NCBI GenBank assembly: GCA_964391725.1
Contig: CAYMNB010000008.1
Coordinates: forward strand, 1 to 64,000
Direction: 5' to 3'
Length of the DNA: 64,000 bases
DNA from: SpSt-1165 sp964391725
Lineage (GTDB): Bacteria > Chloroflexota > Anaerolineae > Anaerolineales > Anaerolineaceae
Shown here: piece by piece, positions 51,818 through 60,742 of the stretch
Layout of the letters: the number at the start of each line of letters is the position of its first letter
How positions within the stretch are numbered: the stretch's first letter is position 1
Program-made: the position numbers and the translations under genes
Notes under the pieces: model-generated
Told to the model about the DNA's origin: nothing
The model's input: the letters and a program-made list of their open reading frames with translations, nothing else
Databases searched by the model: none

Positions 51818-54673
51818 TCATTCACAGGTCAGGCCATTGAATGAATTGCCCGCCAGTGATAATGAAAAATCATCCTGCCAGATCTGAACCGCCATCAAAA
51901 TATCCTCACCATTGGGCTGGCGGCAGCCGATATACAGGACATCCGCCAGATGCGGGATCTCGGTCCCATCTTCCAGGGTAATCGGCAGAATCGCAGCACT
52001 GTAATCATCAATACCCGCCACCTGGAACACCAGCCGGTTGTAACCAAGGGGACGGTAAACACCATCGCGATGCCCGCCGCCTTCTCCAGCCGGGTAATAG
52101 CGCGGGTACAATAATTTGCCGGCACGCATGACACTGATCTGGTAGCCAGCCAGGAAAGCTTCTATCTCATCCGGCGTATATTGGTAACCGGCTGATTGAA
52201 GCTCATCCGACATTCGTTCATTTGCCAGTTCGGTATCTAAGGGCTGCATTTGCATGGGAAACAACCACCCGACCCACACGGGTGCGCTGGCGATCACCAA
52301 CAGACAGGACAATAGCACCAGCCAGTGTTTCTTATGCGGTTTGCCATTATAGAAAGCGCTGGTATCTACTGTAGCCCGGCTCGGAGCCTCTTGCCTGCCT
52401 GACAACCACACAGCCACCTGACTGATACCCGCCGCCCAATAAAGAATCACTATCCAGTTGATAGCGACGATATAACGTCCGCCCGAAGTGCGCGCCATAG
52501 CCAGCGCCAATGCATAAACCACCAGGAAAAACAGCGGCATCAAACCTGCCCAACTGGTTTTTCGCCAGGCAGTTGCCAAACCTGCGGCTATCAACCACAG
52601 ATGCCCCAACAGCCATATCCATTGGCTCACAGTGAGTTGCAGCGTGCTGCCGGGTGCCCAGAGAGAACCATCCGCACGCACCAACGCGTCAAGGCTGTCG
52701 TTGCGAAATGACATTGGAAACACCAATGTAGACGCTATCAGGTTATTGAAGAGATGATTACCCATGATAGCAAAGACTCCTTCAGCCGGCGGATCAACCA
52801 TCACCATCGCTTTACCAGCCAGTTCAGGCACCAGAAGAGAAACAAGGCTGGCGGTAGCTCCGTGGAATGGGACTCCAAGGCTTTGTGTTTCCGTCACAGA
52901 AAAAGAAAATACAGGACTGATCGACACTTCACCAAACGAGGTGATACCTTCCACCTGCCAGCGGTAGTCGCCTTCCTCCCATTCCGCCTCTACCGCCGCC
53001 GCACAAAGCCAGGAGCTGGTGTTGCAAATCTCTTCAGCGTTAAATTGATAGGCTCCGAAATCCACACCCTCTCTCTCCACCTGCAGGGTAAAGGAGCGGA
53101 AAAATTGATGCCCGCGCCATTGGAAACGTATGGTGCTTCTTGTCCCTTCAACGATAAAACCATCCATCGGAGAGGTGGGTTGTATGGCGGGCGCTTCCGT
53201 AAAACGCTGCACCCCGCGTACAAGAAAGTTATTGAGCACCGTGACCTCACCGAGTTTCACCAGATTGCGTGTCTCCCAGGGAACGACCATCAGAAAAAAA
53301 ACGCCTGCTGCCAGTAAACAATTTTTCAGCAATTGTTTCCAATTCCCCCATTCCATAACGAGAATGAAGAGACTCAGCACAGGGGCTAACAACCAGAAAT
53401 TCAACCGCACCATCACTGCCAATCCGGTGAAACCAGCCGCGGCTGCCAGCCATAGGCGGTTTTTCTGTTCCTTTTGCCAGCGGATGAGGGCATAAACAAT
53501 CAACATCAACATGACCGCCGCCAGATAATCAGCCGTCAGCAGTTTCGGGCTGGCTGATAAGATCAAATTTGCGCCGCGGATCATGTTCCAACCCCACGCC
53601 ATGGTCAGCAACCCCGCCAGAACTCCGCTGGCACGGGTGTGGACGGTAGCAGCGATCAAATAAACCAGTCCGACCGAACCTGCCAGCAGGGCTGCCTGCA
53701 AACCGGTCAAGAGGGCATAATCTGCGTTTCCGACAATAGCATGTAGAAACACCAACAGCGTTGTATAAAGAGGTTTATCGACGTAATGCCCGTTGCCCAA
53801 ACCCCGCCCCAGGGTAGCATAGATGGCGTTGGCGTCGTAATAAGCAGCATCAGAGAAGGGGTAATAGGCGCCGTTGGGCGCTGACGGCCCGGGAGCGAAG
53901 AAGGTCGCCGGCTGGTCAGTCACACCCCACAAAAAGGCAGCCAGAATCACCAATCCAACCAGAATGGCAAAGTCAAGTCTTGTGAGTTTTGTGATACTCT
54001 TCTGTGCCTGTCCTCCAGCCAACCGCACAAACCAGGCGCCAAAAAAGACAGCCGCAATGACTGGCGCCAACAGCAGCGGCACACCCGGCCCATTCCAAAA
54101 ATAGAGATCACCCTTCAACCCCCAGCGTGTGAGGACAGAGAACATAACCAGCCCCAGCAGCCCGAAATAAGCTAACAACACCGGTCTGCTGGTATGATTG
54201 AACAGCCCTGGTTTTCGATTGAATACCATTCCTTTGCGCGATATGGTTAGCAACAAATAACCCGCAGCACTCCAAAGCACCACAAGCAAAATGACCGGCT
54301 TCAGTCGTTCCACGTAGTACACCAGCCTGCCGAAATCGCTGCTGGGCGTAACCAGCACCAAAAAACCGCTTACCGTCACAGAACTGAGAAGAAAGCAGAT
54401 GGCGTTAAAACCTTTTGACAGCGATGCCAGACAGCCAATCCAGCCACTTCTCAAATCATCAGCGCCAATCGATCGTATCAGCACATAGCCGCTGGCAAGT
54501 ATCGACAAAACGGCTGCTGCCAACAGGAGCAAGCGCTGGACTGAAAAACCACCCGCTGCCCCCCCATCTGACGGAATGGAAATCAGCCAGCCAAACGCAC
54601 CGATCGACCCCGCCAACACCAGGGCAAAACAGACTCGATGCACCAATTTGATTGCAGTTGCGCTTTTATCCAT
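51818..54673 (-). CDS. GT-C family integral-membrane glycosyltransferase (GT39-like) with extracytoplasmic insert
   Basis: A 951-residue protein with about 14-16 membrane spans. PFSDAAYYDANAI at 272-284, just after an early span, carries the acidic pair of GT-C enzymes that use polyprenyl-linked sugars. Residues ~496-598 form a soluble beta-rich region with two cysteines (ICNTSSWLCAA) that reads like a fibronectin-type or carbohydrate-binding domain. A further soluble tail after ~805 closes the protein. The transcript start predicted from TGCTACAAT at 54680-54688 falls at the ATG, so the mRNA is probably leaderless. Sugar and acceptor unknown. Confidence 0.82.
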   Translation of the reverse strand: MDKSATAIKLVHRVCFALVLAGSIGAFGWLISIPSDGGAAGGFSVQRLLLLAAAVLSILASGYVLIRSIGADDLRSGWIGCLASLSKGFNAICFLLSSVTVSGFLVLVTPSSDFGRLVYYVERLKPVILLVVLWSAAGYLLLTISRKGMVFNRKPGLFNHTSRPVLLAYFGLLGLVMFSVLTRWGLKGDLYFWNGPGVPLLLAPVIAAVFFGAWFVRLAGGQAQKSITKLTRLDFAILVGLVILAAFLWGVTDQPATFFAPGPSAPNGAYYPFSDAAYYDANAIYATLGRGLGNGHYVDKPLYTTLLVFLHAIVGNADYALLTGLQAALLAGSVGLVYLIAATVHTRASGVLAGLLTMAWGWNMIRGANLILSASPKLLTADYLAAVMLMLIVYALIRWQKEQKNRLWLAAAAGFTGLAVMVRLNFWLLAPVLSLFILVMEWGNWKQLLKNCLLAAGVFFLMVVPWETRNLVKLGEVTVLNNFLVRGVQRFTEAPAIQPTSPMDGFIVEGTRSTIRFQWRGHQFFRSFTLQVEREGVDFGAYQFNAEEICNTSSWLCAAAVEAEWEEGDYRWQVEGITSFGEVSISPVFSFSVTETQSLGVPFHGATASLVSLLVPELAGKAMVMVDPPAEGVFAIMGNHLFNNLIASTLVFPMSFRNDSLDALVRADGSLWAPGSTLQLTVSQWIWLLGHLWLIAAGLATAWRKTSWAGLMPLFFLVVYALALAMARTSGGRYIVAINWIVILYWAAGISQVAVWLSGRQEAPSRATVDTSAFYNGKPHKKHWLVLLSCLLVIASAPVWVGWLFPMQMQPLDTELANERMSDELQSAGYQYTPDEIEAFLAGYQISVMRAGKLLYPRYYPAGEGGGHRDGVYRPLGYNRLVFQVAGIDDYSAAILPITLEDGTEIPHLADVLYIGCRQPNGEDILMAVQIWQDDFSLSLAGNSFNGLTCE

Positions 54674-54679
54674 GCCATT

Positions 54680-54688
54680 ATTGTAGCA
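54680..54688 (-). promoter_or_regulatory. Extended -10 of the GT-C gene, probably leaderless
   Basis: Minus-strand TGCTACAAT, whose last base is only 6 bases before the ATG at 54673. Transcription would begin at or next to the start codon. No Shine-Dalgarno is present. Confidence 0.5.
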
Positions 54689-54702
54689 AGAGAATCAAAA
54701 TA

Positions 54703-55815
54703 TCAAGACATCAGAGATTGGTAAAAGGCCAAGGTCTGTTCAACCACCTGTTCGTCTGAAAAACGCTGGCTGACGAAACTTCTGCCTTCTTTGCCCATTT
54801 TCTGGCGCAATGCTCTATCTTCGATCAACCTGACCAGGGCTGCTGCCAATTGTTCACTGTCATGACTGGGTACCAGAAAGCCATTTTCACCATCAATCAC
54901 TACAGCACGGCAGCCAGGCACATCCGTCGCTACCAGCGGTTTTTCACAGGCGGCTGCTTCCAGCAGGCTTTTGGGCACCCCTTCCCTATACGCAGGCAGG
55001 CAGACAATGTGTGCCTGGTGATAGATGTTGACCATATCATCCTGCCAGCCCCAATACTCCACCAAACCTTGCTGCTGCCATTGAACCAGTTGGTCTTCGC
55101 TGATACTGGCAGGATTTCCGCGGTCAAGCTGACCAACCAGCACAAAGCGGGCTGCCAACTCCTTGTTTTTGATGATCCTGGCTGCCTCGACGAACTCTTG
55201 AATGCCCTTATCAATCAACAAGCGGCCGGCAAATAACACCAGCGGAGTGTCCGTGGACTCTTTGGCGGGCGCGAATTTCACAATATCCACCCCGCAGCTT
55301 TCAATGATGACACAGTGATCTTGCGGCACCATCCGGTTTTTCAGAAAGAGAGCCAGATCATCCTGGTTGATGAAGATGGTGTTGGTACGCCGCAGTGCCA
55401 GCCGATACATCTGCTTGACCAGCCATCGCAGAAAGCCGCCCTTGCCAGGATTGGCAAAAACAAAACCAAGGCCGGTAATCGTGTTCACAACATGCGGGAT
55501 CTTGGCTAACTGCGCGGCAAAAGATCCATAAATGACACACTTGATAGTGTAATTGTTCAGAAAATCCGGTTTTTCCTGTCGCAGAAGCCAATAAAACCGA
55601 AGGATCGTCCAAAGTTCCACCAGGGGATTCATCCCGCGACGTGAGATAGGGAACTCACGCCATGCAAAACCTGCTGCTTTCAACCGCGGAACATAAGCCC
55701 CAGCAGGACTGACCAAAAGCACGTCGTAACCTGCATCACGCAAACCTTTGGCAGTTTGCAAGCGGAAGTTATAAAGAAACCAATCGGTATTGGCGAATAA
55801 AATTACCTTCAACAT
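54703..55815 (-). CDS. GT4 glycosyltransferase
   Basis: A 370-residue GT-B enzyme. LFANTDWFLYNFRLQTAKGLRDAGYDV opens the acceptor domain. LVLFAGRLLIDKGIQEFVEAARII opens the donor domain, and CLPAYREGVPKSLLEAAACEKPLVATDVPG is the donor loop. The N-terminal half resembles enzymes adding GalNAc or GlcNAc to polyprenyl-linked sugars (GT4 PglA/WbpX-type), which is a pattern match only. It is downstream of another GT4 gene on the same strand, with a -10 (TATAAT at 55866-55871) in the gap. Confidence 0.87.
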   Translation of the reverse strand: MLKVILFANTDWFLYNFRLQTAKGLRDAGYDVLLVSPAGAYVPRLKAAGFAWREFPISRRGMNPLVELWTILRFYWLLRQEKPDFLNNYTIKCVIYGSFAAQLAKIPHVVNTITGLGFVFANPGKGGFLRWLVKQMYRLALRRTNTIFINQDDLALFLKNRMVPQDHCVIIESCGVDIVKFAPAKESTDTPLVLFAGRLLIDKGIQEFVEAARIIKNKELAARFVLVGQLDRGNPASISEDQLVQWQQQGLVEYWGWQDDMVNIYHQAHIVCLPAYREGVPKSLLEAAACEKPLVATDVPGCRAVVIDGENGFLVPSHDSEQLAAALVRLIEDRALRQKMGKEGRSFVSQRFSDEQVVEQTLAFYQSLMS

Positions 55816-55871
55816 AGCCTATCTTTTAAACAGGTCATTGTACCTTCTTCATCACCTGCACGGTCATTATA

Positions 55872-57014
55872 TCACCCGAGTTTTTCGATAATTCGATAAA
55901 AGGCTGTATATTCACTAACAATTCTGTCGAGCCCAAATTCTTCCACAATACGAGTTCTGGCCCTTTGTTTGCGATCATGCAAGCCTTCTGGATCCTGTTG
56001 AACCAGTTTGATAATCCCATCGGCAAGGGCGCTTGCATCACCTACCGGCGTGATCACACCTGTGTCGGCAAGAATCCGCCGTGCATCTCCCACATCAGTA
56101 CTGACACAGGCAACACCACAGGCCACGGCTTCCCCCAACACATTGGGAAATGCCTCACCATACAAAGATGAGAGTACAAAGATATCCAGTGCAGGAAGAA
56201 TGCCAGCAATGTCACCCTGTGGGCCCAAAAAGGTGATTGCCCCTGCCGGCAAACTCGACGGCATCAACGCCAATAACCGCTCATTTTGTGTTGTCAGGTC
56301 TTTGCCGCACAGCACAAAATGCACCTGGTTATGATGTTCATACACCCGCGCAAAAGCCGCCAGCAAGGTAGCATAATCTTTCTGCGGATCAAACCGACCG
56401 ACATGCCCGATCACTGTAACATCATCGGCGATATTCCATTGCTCCCTGAAAGCTGACCGCGCCTGTGGATCAGGTTTGAAAACCGCCGTATCAATACCAT
56501 TGGCAATAACCATTGACCTTTGATTGCGATAGCCCAACGCCTCGTGAATCCTACGCGCGCTCTCGGCGCAATAGATGATACCGGCGGGACGCCGTGACAG
56601 GCGTGTGCAACCCCAACGCAGCAATCGCGTCTTGAAACGGCTTTTGTGGCGATCCAGGGCACCATTCTGCACATTCCAGATCACCTTGCCGGGAAACAAC
56701 AGCCCGCCCAAAAAATCGGCATGATACATCCAGGTTTGAATGATATCGGGGCTGGTCTGCATAACTGTCTGCCGCACTTTCGCAATGCGCAACAGGTCGG
56801 TGACATCACTGCGGAATCCCAATGCCGCCACCGGAACACGGCATTGTAGAATCCTCTCCCCCACCCGGCTGATTGTGCTGAGAGAAATAACATGATGCAG
56901 CATCGTTTTCCCCTGGGTTGCACGTATGAGTTTGTACAACATCATCTCAGCCCCGCCAACACCCAATCCGGAGATGAGATGGGTTACACGCAGGGGCTTA
57001 GCCAAACTACTCAT
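55872..57014 (-). CDS. GT4 glycosyltransferase
   Basis: A 380-residue GT4 enzyme. RVTHLISGLGVGGAEMMLYKLI holds the Gly-rich GGxE loop that marks the group with ManNAc or galactosyl acceptors. VGRFDPQKDYATLLAAF opens the donor domain and VLSSLYGEAFPNVLGEAVACGVACVSTDVGD is the donor loop. Its start overlaps the upstream GT4 gene by 8 bases. Together with its two neighbours it forms a three-enzyme glycan block between the GT-C gene and dnaA. Confidence 0.88.
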   Translation of the reverse strand: MSSLAKPLRVTHLISGLGVGGAEMMLYKLIRATQGKTMLHHVISLSTISRVGERILQCRVPVAALGFRSDVTDLLRIAKVRQTVMQTSPDIIQTWMYHADFLGGLLFPGKVIWNVQNGALDRHKSRFKTRLLRWGCTRLSRRPAGIIYCAESARRIHEALGYRNQRSMVIANGIDTAVFKPDPQARSAFREQWNIADDVTVIGHVGRFDPQKDYATLLAAFARVYEHHNQVHFVLCGKDLTTQNERLLALMPSSLPAGAITFLGPQGDIAGILPALDIFVLSSLYGEAFPNVLGEAVACGVACVSTDVGDARRILADTGVITPVGDASALADGIIKLVQQDPEGLHDRKQRARTRIVEEFGLDRIVSEYTAFYRIIEKLG

Positions 57015-58110
57015 GGCACACAGGCTCTTTCAGCATCTCCAAATAGTAATCAATGTTGCCCTCATAGGAATATCCAAGCGCGCGCGCCCTCAGGGCCTGT
57101 GAAGCAACAGGATGTTGCAAAGCCTGTGACATGCCCTCTGCCAACGCCTGTGGGTCGTCAACCGGGACCAACACCCCATAACGCCCGCCATCGAGAATTT
57201 CTGCTGGCCCGGAGCGGCAATCCGTTGCTGCCACCGGTGTGCCATACGCCATGGCTTCTATCAAAACCGTCGGCAAACCTTCATAACGTGAAGAAAGTAC
57301 AAACAACTTTGCCGAACGCATGTAAGGATACGGATCCGGCATGAATCCGGGCAGGAGGACTCTTCGCATAAGCCCCAGTTCCTTAATCAACATTTCCAGA
57401 TGCTCCCGCTCTGGCCCCTCACCCAAGATGATCAACGAATAATCATTCGCCTGCGAGAAAATATGAAAGGCTCTTATCAAGATATCAAACCCTTTTTCTG
57501 GCACCAAACGCCCGGCTGCTACCACCTGATCAAAGCGTTGATTATCCTCAAAATTTACACTATCCCTCAATATGGTGTTGGAAATGACAGGATTGGGCAG
57601 AGAAATTACTTGTTCCGGTGCCAAACCAAACTTCCTGACCAGATCTTCTTTCACCCCGAGTGAAACAGCACCGATTTTTTTAAGTCGGGGATAAAGCCAA
57701 CGAACCAATGGAATTAACAGTTTATCCAACAGGTAAGGGCTTTTCTTCAGGCTCATAGAAAGCGTGCTATGCACCACTGGCAGCCACGGAATCGATACTT
57801 TTTCCATTTTCATCGCCAACCAGAGCGCAACGTTGACATGCTCCTGGGCCGTGATGATACCATCCCAATGATGCTCTTTGAACAAATTCTGCAAAGAAGC
57901 CACACTGGTGACCACCCTTTTTTTGTGTAGGTACATGACTGGGACATCTTGTGGTGGTTGGTGGGTCGGCTGTCCTTCCACATCACTGATGACGACCAAC
58001 ACAGTCTCATAACCATCTTTGGCATGAATGGCTTCAGCCAAATTAATCATCACACGTTCTACCCCGCCTCCCAGCAAAGTTGCCGTGATAAGCGCAATTT
58101 TCTTTGACAT
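57007..58110 (-). CDS. GT4 glycosyltransferase
   Basis: A 367-residue GT4 enzyme. KIALITATLLGGGVERVMINLAEAI is the Gly-rich acceptor loop. VVAAGRLVPEKGFDILIRAF opens the donor domain and VLSSRYEGLPTVLIEAMAYGTPVAATDCRSGPAEIL is the donor loop, typical of GT4 galactosyl- or N-acetylglucosaminyltransferases. I chose the ATG at 58110, which has GAAGGA just upstream. It directly follows the dnaA terminator, so it must have its own promoter. Confidence 0.88.
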   Translation of the reverse strand: MSKKIALITATLLGGGVERVMINLAEAIHAKDGYETVLVVISDVEGQPTHQPPQDVPVMYLHKKRVVTSVASLQNLFKEHHWDGIITAQEHVNVALWLAMKMEKVSIPWLPVVHSTLSMSLKKSPYLLDKLLIPLVRWLYPRLKKIGAVSLGVKEDLVRKFGLAPEQVISLPNPVISNTILRDSVNFEDNQRFDQVVAAGRLVPEKGFDILIRAFHIFSQANDYSLIILGEGPEREHLEMLIKELGLMRRVLLPGFMPDPYPYMRSAKLFVLSSRYEGLPTVLIEAMAYGTPVAATDCRSGPAEILDGGRYGVLVPVDDPQALAEGMSQALQHPVASQALRARALGYSYEGNIDYYLEMLKEPVCHE

Positions 58111-58123
58111 TCTATCCTTCACA

Positions 58124-58168
58124 TATATAAAAAACCGGTTCAATGAGATTGTATCATTGAACCGGTTT
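58124..58168 (-). terminator. Intrinsic terminator of dnaA
   Basis: On the minus strand AAACCGGTTCAATGA pairs perfectly over 15 bases with its complement around a 7-base loop, followed by TTTATATAT. It starts 18 bases after the dnaA stop. Confidence 0.9.
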
Positions 58169-58185
58169 GAAGATTTTGCGTTTAT

Positions 58186-59550
58186 TCAGCCAATTGACGC
58201 CGTTCCGTACAAACGCTCACGCACTTCGATCAATTTACGACGCAGTTTGGTATCGGTTTCCACCAGGTCTGACACTTTGGTGCAGGCATGCATCACCGTG
58301 GTGTGGTCACGTCCACCCATAGCTTCACCAATTTGAGGTAATGAAATATTGGCGTCTTCACGCAGGATATACATGGCAACCTGGCGTGGCAATGACACTA
58401 TGCGAGACCGTTCGCGCCCCAAAAGACGCTCTTTCTCGATGCCGAACACAGAGGCCACCACCGCCAGCACATCGTCTGTGTTCAAGGAGCTTTGCTGCGG
58501 CATCAGGTCAACCAGGGCGATATTTACCAGTTCAATGCTCATATCCTGCCCCATCAGGTCTGAATAAGCCAGCACCCGGTTCAGGGCACCTTCCAGTTCA
58601 CGGATGTTAGATTGAATCCGCCGCGCAATCAGGTCGAGGATTTCAGGATCGACCAGACGCCCCGCCCGTTCAGCCTTCGAGCGCAAAATGGCAATGCGTG
58701 TTTCCAAATCAGGCGGTTGGATATCCACGATGAGGCCCCATTCAAAACGAGAGCGCAGCCTTTCTTCCAGGGTCACCAACCCTTTGGGCGACCGGTCTGA
58801 ACTGATTACCACCTGTTTTTCCTGGCGGTAGAGAGTGTTGAAAGTATGGAAAAATTCCTCCTGGGTCTGCTCCTTGCCCATCAAGAACTGGATATCATCG
58901 ATCATCAACACATCGATGGTGCGATACCGTTCGCGGAATGCAACCGGCGTGCCGTTGCGGACCGAATTGATGAAGTCATTGGTGAATTCTTCTGAAGAAA
59001 CATACAACACCTTCAGGCCTTTTTGCTGGATCGAACGGCCGATGGCGTGCAGTAAGTGCGTTTTTCCCAGCCCAACGCCACCGTAAAGAAAAAGTGGGTT
59101 GTACGCATGAGCGGGCGATTCTGACACCGCCAAACAGGCGGCATGTGCCAGACGGTTGCTGGGTCCCACCACAAAGTTCTGGAACGTATAGCGTCCATTG
59201 ATAGAGAAAGTTGGCTTGGGTTCTGCAACTGGCAGCGTCAACGGGCTGGTGTCGCCCTTATGAAGTTCTTCTTCCTCTTCATCAACAATTAAGGGAGAAT
59301 CCTGTTGGTTAACAACCACAAAGCGGATGGCTTGCGGAGAGCCCATGATACCAGAAAGCAGCTGCGAGACAGTGCTGGAAAGCCGGCTTTCCAGCCAATC
59401 GCGCGCATAACCGTTTTTTACACCGATCGTGAATATCTCTTCGTTGTAATCAATGACACCCGTTTCTTTTACCCAGGTCTCATAAGACGATTGCGGCATT
59501 TGCATTTGCAGCTGTCCCAGGGCTGCCTGCCAGGCTTGTGTAGCATTCAT
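58186..59550 (-). CDS. dnaA: Chromosomal replication initiator DnaA
   Basis: A 454-residue AAA+ protein. Domain I spans ~1-80 and a short acidic linker follows (VDEEEEELHKGD). The P-loop GGVGLGKT is at 157-164 and Walker B LMIDDIQF at about 215-222. Sensor II and arginine-finger regions follow (LRSRFEWGL). Domain IV has the origin-binding GGRDHTTVMHACTKV near 415. The ATG at 59550 has GGAG 8 bases away. The gene is not beside dnaN or recF; it faces glycosyltransferases on one side and a lytic transglycosylase on the other. Confidence 0.96.
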   Translation of the reverse strand: MNATQAWQAALGQLQMQMPQSSYETWVKETGVIDYNEEIFTIGVKNGYARDWLESRLSSTVSQLLSGIMGSPQAIRFVVVNQQDSPLIVDEEEEELHKGDTSPLTLPVAEPKPTFSINGRYTFQNFVVGPSNRLAHAACLAVSESPAHAYNPLFLYGGVGLGKTHLLHAIGRSIQQKGLKVLYVSSEEFTNDFINSVRNGTPVAFRERYRTIDVLMIDDIQFLMGKEQTQEEFFHTFNTLYRQEKQVVISSDRSPKGLVTLEERLRSRFEWGLIVDIQPPDLETRIAILRSKAERAGRLVDPEILDLIARRIQSNIRELEGALNRVLAYSDLMGQDMSIELVNIALVDLMPQQSSLNTDDVLAVVASVFGIEKERLLGRERSRIVSLPRQVAMYILREDANISLPQIGEAMGGRDHTTVMHACTKVSDLVETDTKLRRKLIEVRERLYGTASIG

Positions 59551-60134
59551 GGTTTGTTCTCCGATAGATAGCATCTTAGATTCCCCTCACCCTTTTATAT
59601 TGTTCTTCGCACTACCCTCCCTGTTATGATGTTATAGATCAGCTTAAAGAATACTAATCAATCAACACCCGTTGGATTCGATGACGAAAAGGCAGTTATT
59701 CAATCTCTCAAACGTGTTCCAATTCTAACAAAAAGAAGCCTATTCCTCAACCCAAAAAACTTCAGTTTGCCTAAAATTTTCCCATGATTTAAGATTGGCT
59801 GAACCTTAAAGAAAACCAAGGGATTGCCACATCCTTTGTTAGTTTTTAGAGAACCGAGTAAAACGATTGAGTACAGTACCTGCAAGCAAGTCCTGCACAC
59901 ATATCCCTATATATGGGGGTATGCGGAAAAGTAATTGAATTTCGCAAGCCAATCTACTCTTACCTTAAAGAATGTACAAGGTTTTGAAAAAAATAAATGG
60001 CTGTTTACTTAATGTTTCCCTGTGTTTCACAGCTGAAAAGGCTGGGTTTCAGCGTCAATCGCCACAATTGACACTTGACGATCTGCCAGGAACACCTAAA
60101 ATAGAATATAATTTCTATTTTAGGATCGTCAACT
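59551..60134. other. 584-bp non-coding region between dnaA and the lytic transglycosylase gene
   Basis: An AT-rich divergent gap and the only stretch over 300 bases without a gene. It contains an imperfect dyad ATATCCC/GGGGTAT at 59901-59922, a CTGTG-ttt-CACAG palindrome at 60020-60032, and the 12-base inverted repeat at 60095-60124. I see no TTATCCACA-type DnaA box; the best match, TGTTTCACA near 60023, fits only 7 of 9. Both flanking genes need promoters here. An origin cannot be claimed. Confidence 0.6.
60095..60124 (+). promoter_or_regulatory. Inverted repeat with TATAAT at its centre before the transglycosylase gene
   Basis: Arms CCTAAAATAGAA and TTCTATTTTAGG match perfectly over 12 bases around the loop TATAAT (60107-60112). 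The right arm overlaps AGGA, 8 bases before the ATG. A TTGACG at 60075-60080 could pair with TAAAAT at 60097-60102. It may be an operator or an RNA hairpin controlling translation. Confidence 0.55.
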
Positions 60135-60689
60135 ATGGGCCGCTTTTTATTGTTCTTAGGGATTGTGATTGGAGCTTCTGCGTTGGTGTTTGGGGTAACC
60201 AACTTTGTATTGCCACTCACCCCCGTCACTGCAGCGAATACGGAACCTGTGGCATCTGCGAAGGCAGCTGAATCCGGTTGCTCTATCAGCACCAATTTTC
60301 CTGACAATGTGCGCCGTTGGTGTGGCCTGATCACCCAGCACGCCGCCTACCATGGCATCGACCCGAATTTAATCGCCGCTATGATCTGGCAAGAAAGCGG
60401 TGGCAATCCAGATGCTTATTCCAAAGATGGCGCGGTGGGCCTCATGCAGGTAATGCCGCGCGATGGCCTTGCCGCCAATTTCATGTGCCCCAACGGCCCT
60501 TGTTTTGCCAACCGTCCCTCGATGCAGGAATTATACGATCCCGCCTTCAATATCGAATACGGTACACGCTTTCTCAGCGGCCTTGTCAGCCGCTATGGCA
60601 ATTCTCGTGATGCACTAAAAGCCTATGGACCCGCCAATGTCGGCTACTATTATGCCGATATCGTGTTGGGTTTATATGACCGCCGCTAA
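60135..60689 (+). CDS. Lytic transglycosylase (SLT domain)
   Basis: A 184-residue exported protein. The N-terminal hydrophobic segment at about 4-26 is a signal or anchor. The SLT fold has the catalytic E87 in MIWQESGGNPDAYS, then GLMQVMP and the closing helix YGNSRDALKAYGPANVGYY. It cleaves the glycan strand of peptidoglycan. A paired cysteine in the first half (SGCS, RWCG) and another in MCPNGPC suggest disulfides. It converges with the LysM-M23 peptidase, so two wall hydrolases lie side by side. Its start overlaps an inverted repeat. Confidence 0.9.
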   Translation: MGRFLLFLGIVIGASALVFGVTNFVLPLTPVTAANTEPVASAKAAESGCSISTNFPDNVRRWCGLITQHAAYHGIDPNLIAAMIWQESGGNPDAYSKDGAVGLMQVMPRDGLAANFMCPNGPCFANRPSMQELYDPAFNIEYGTRFLSGLVSRYGNSRDALKAYGPANVGYYYADIVLGLYDRR

Positions 60690-60708
60690 GGTGAAAAGTT
60701 GAAAAAAA

Positions 60709-60729
60709 GCTCTCTACGACCAAGAGAGC
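60709..60729. terminator. Bidirectional terminator between two wall-hydrolase genes
   Basis: GCTCTCT/AGAGAGC stem of 7 bp with a 7-base loop. A-rich sequence precedes it and T-rich sequence follows on the plus strand; the minus strand ends in TTTTTTT. It lies between the convergent transglycosylase and M23 genes. Confidence 0.75.
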
Positions 60730-60742
60730 CTTTCGTTTTCTG

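Noticed and set aside
59901..59922. Regulatory palindrome ATATCCC...GGGGTAT
   Set aside because: One arm position mismatches and nothing ties it to a regulator or promoter, so it is noted only inside the intergenic entry.
59551..60134. Chromosomal origin oriC in the gap upstream of dnaA
   Set aside because: No TTATCCACA-type box is visible; the best site fits 7 of 9. The dyads present could be promoter or operator sites.
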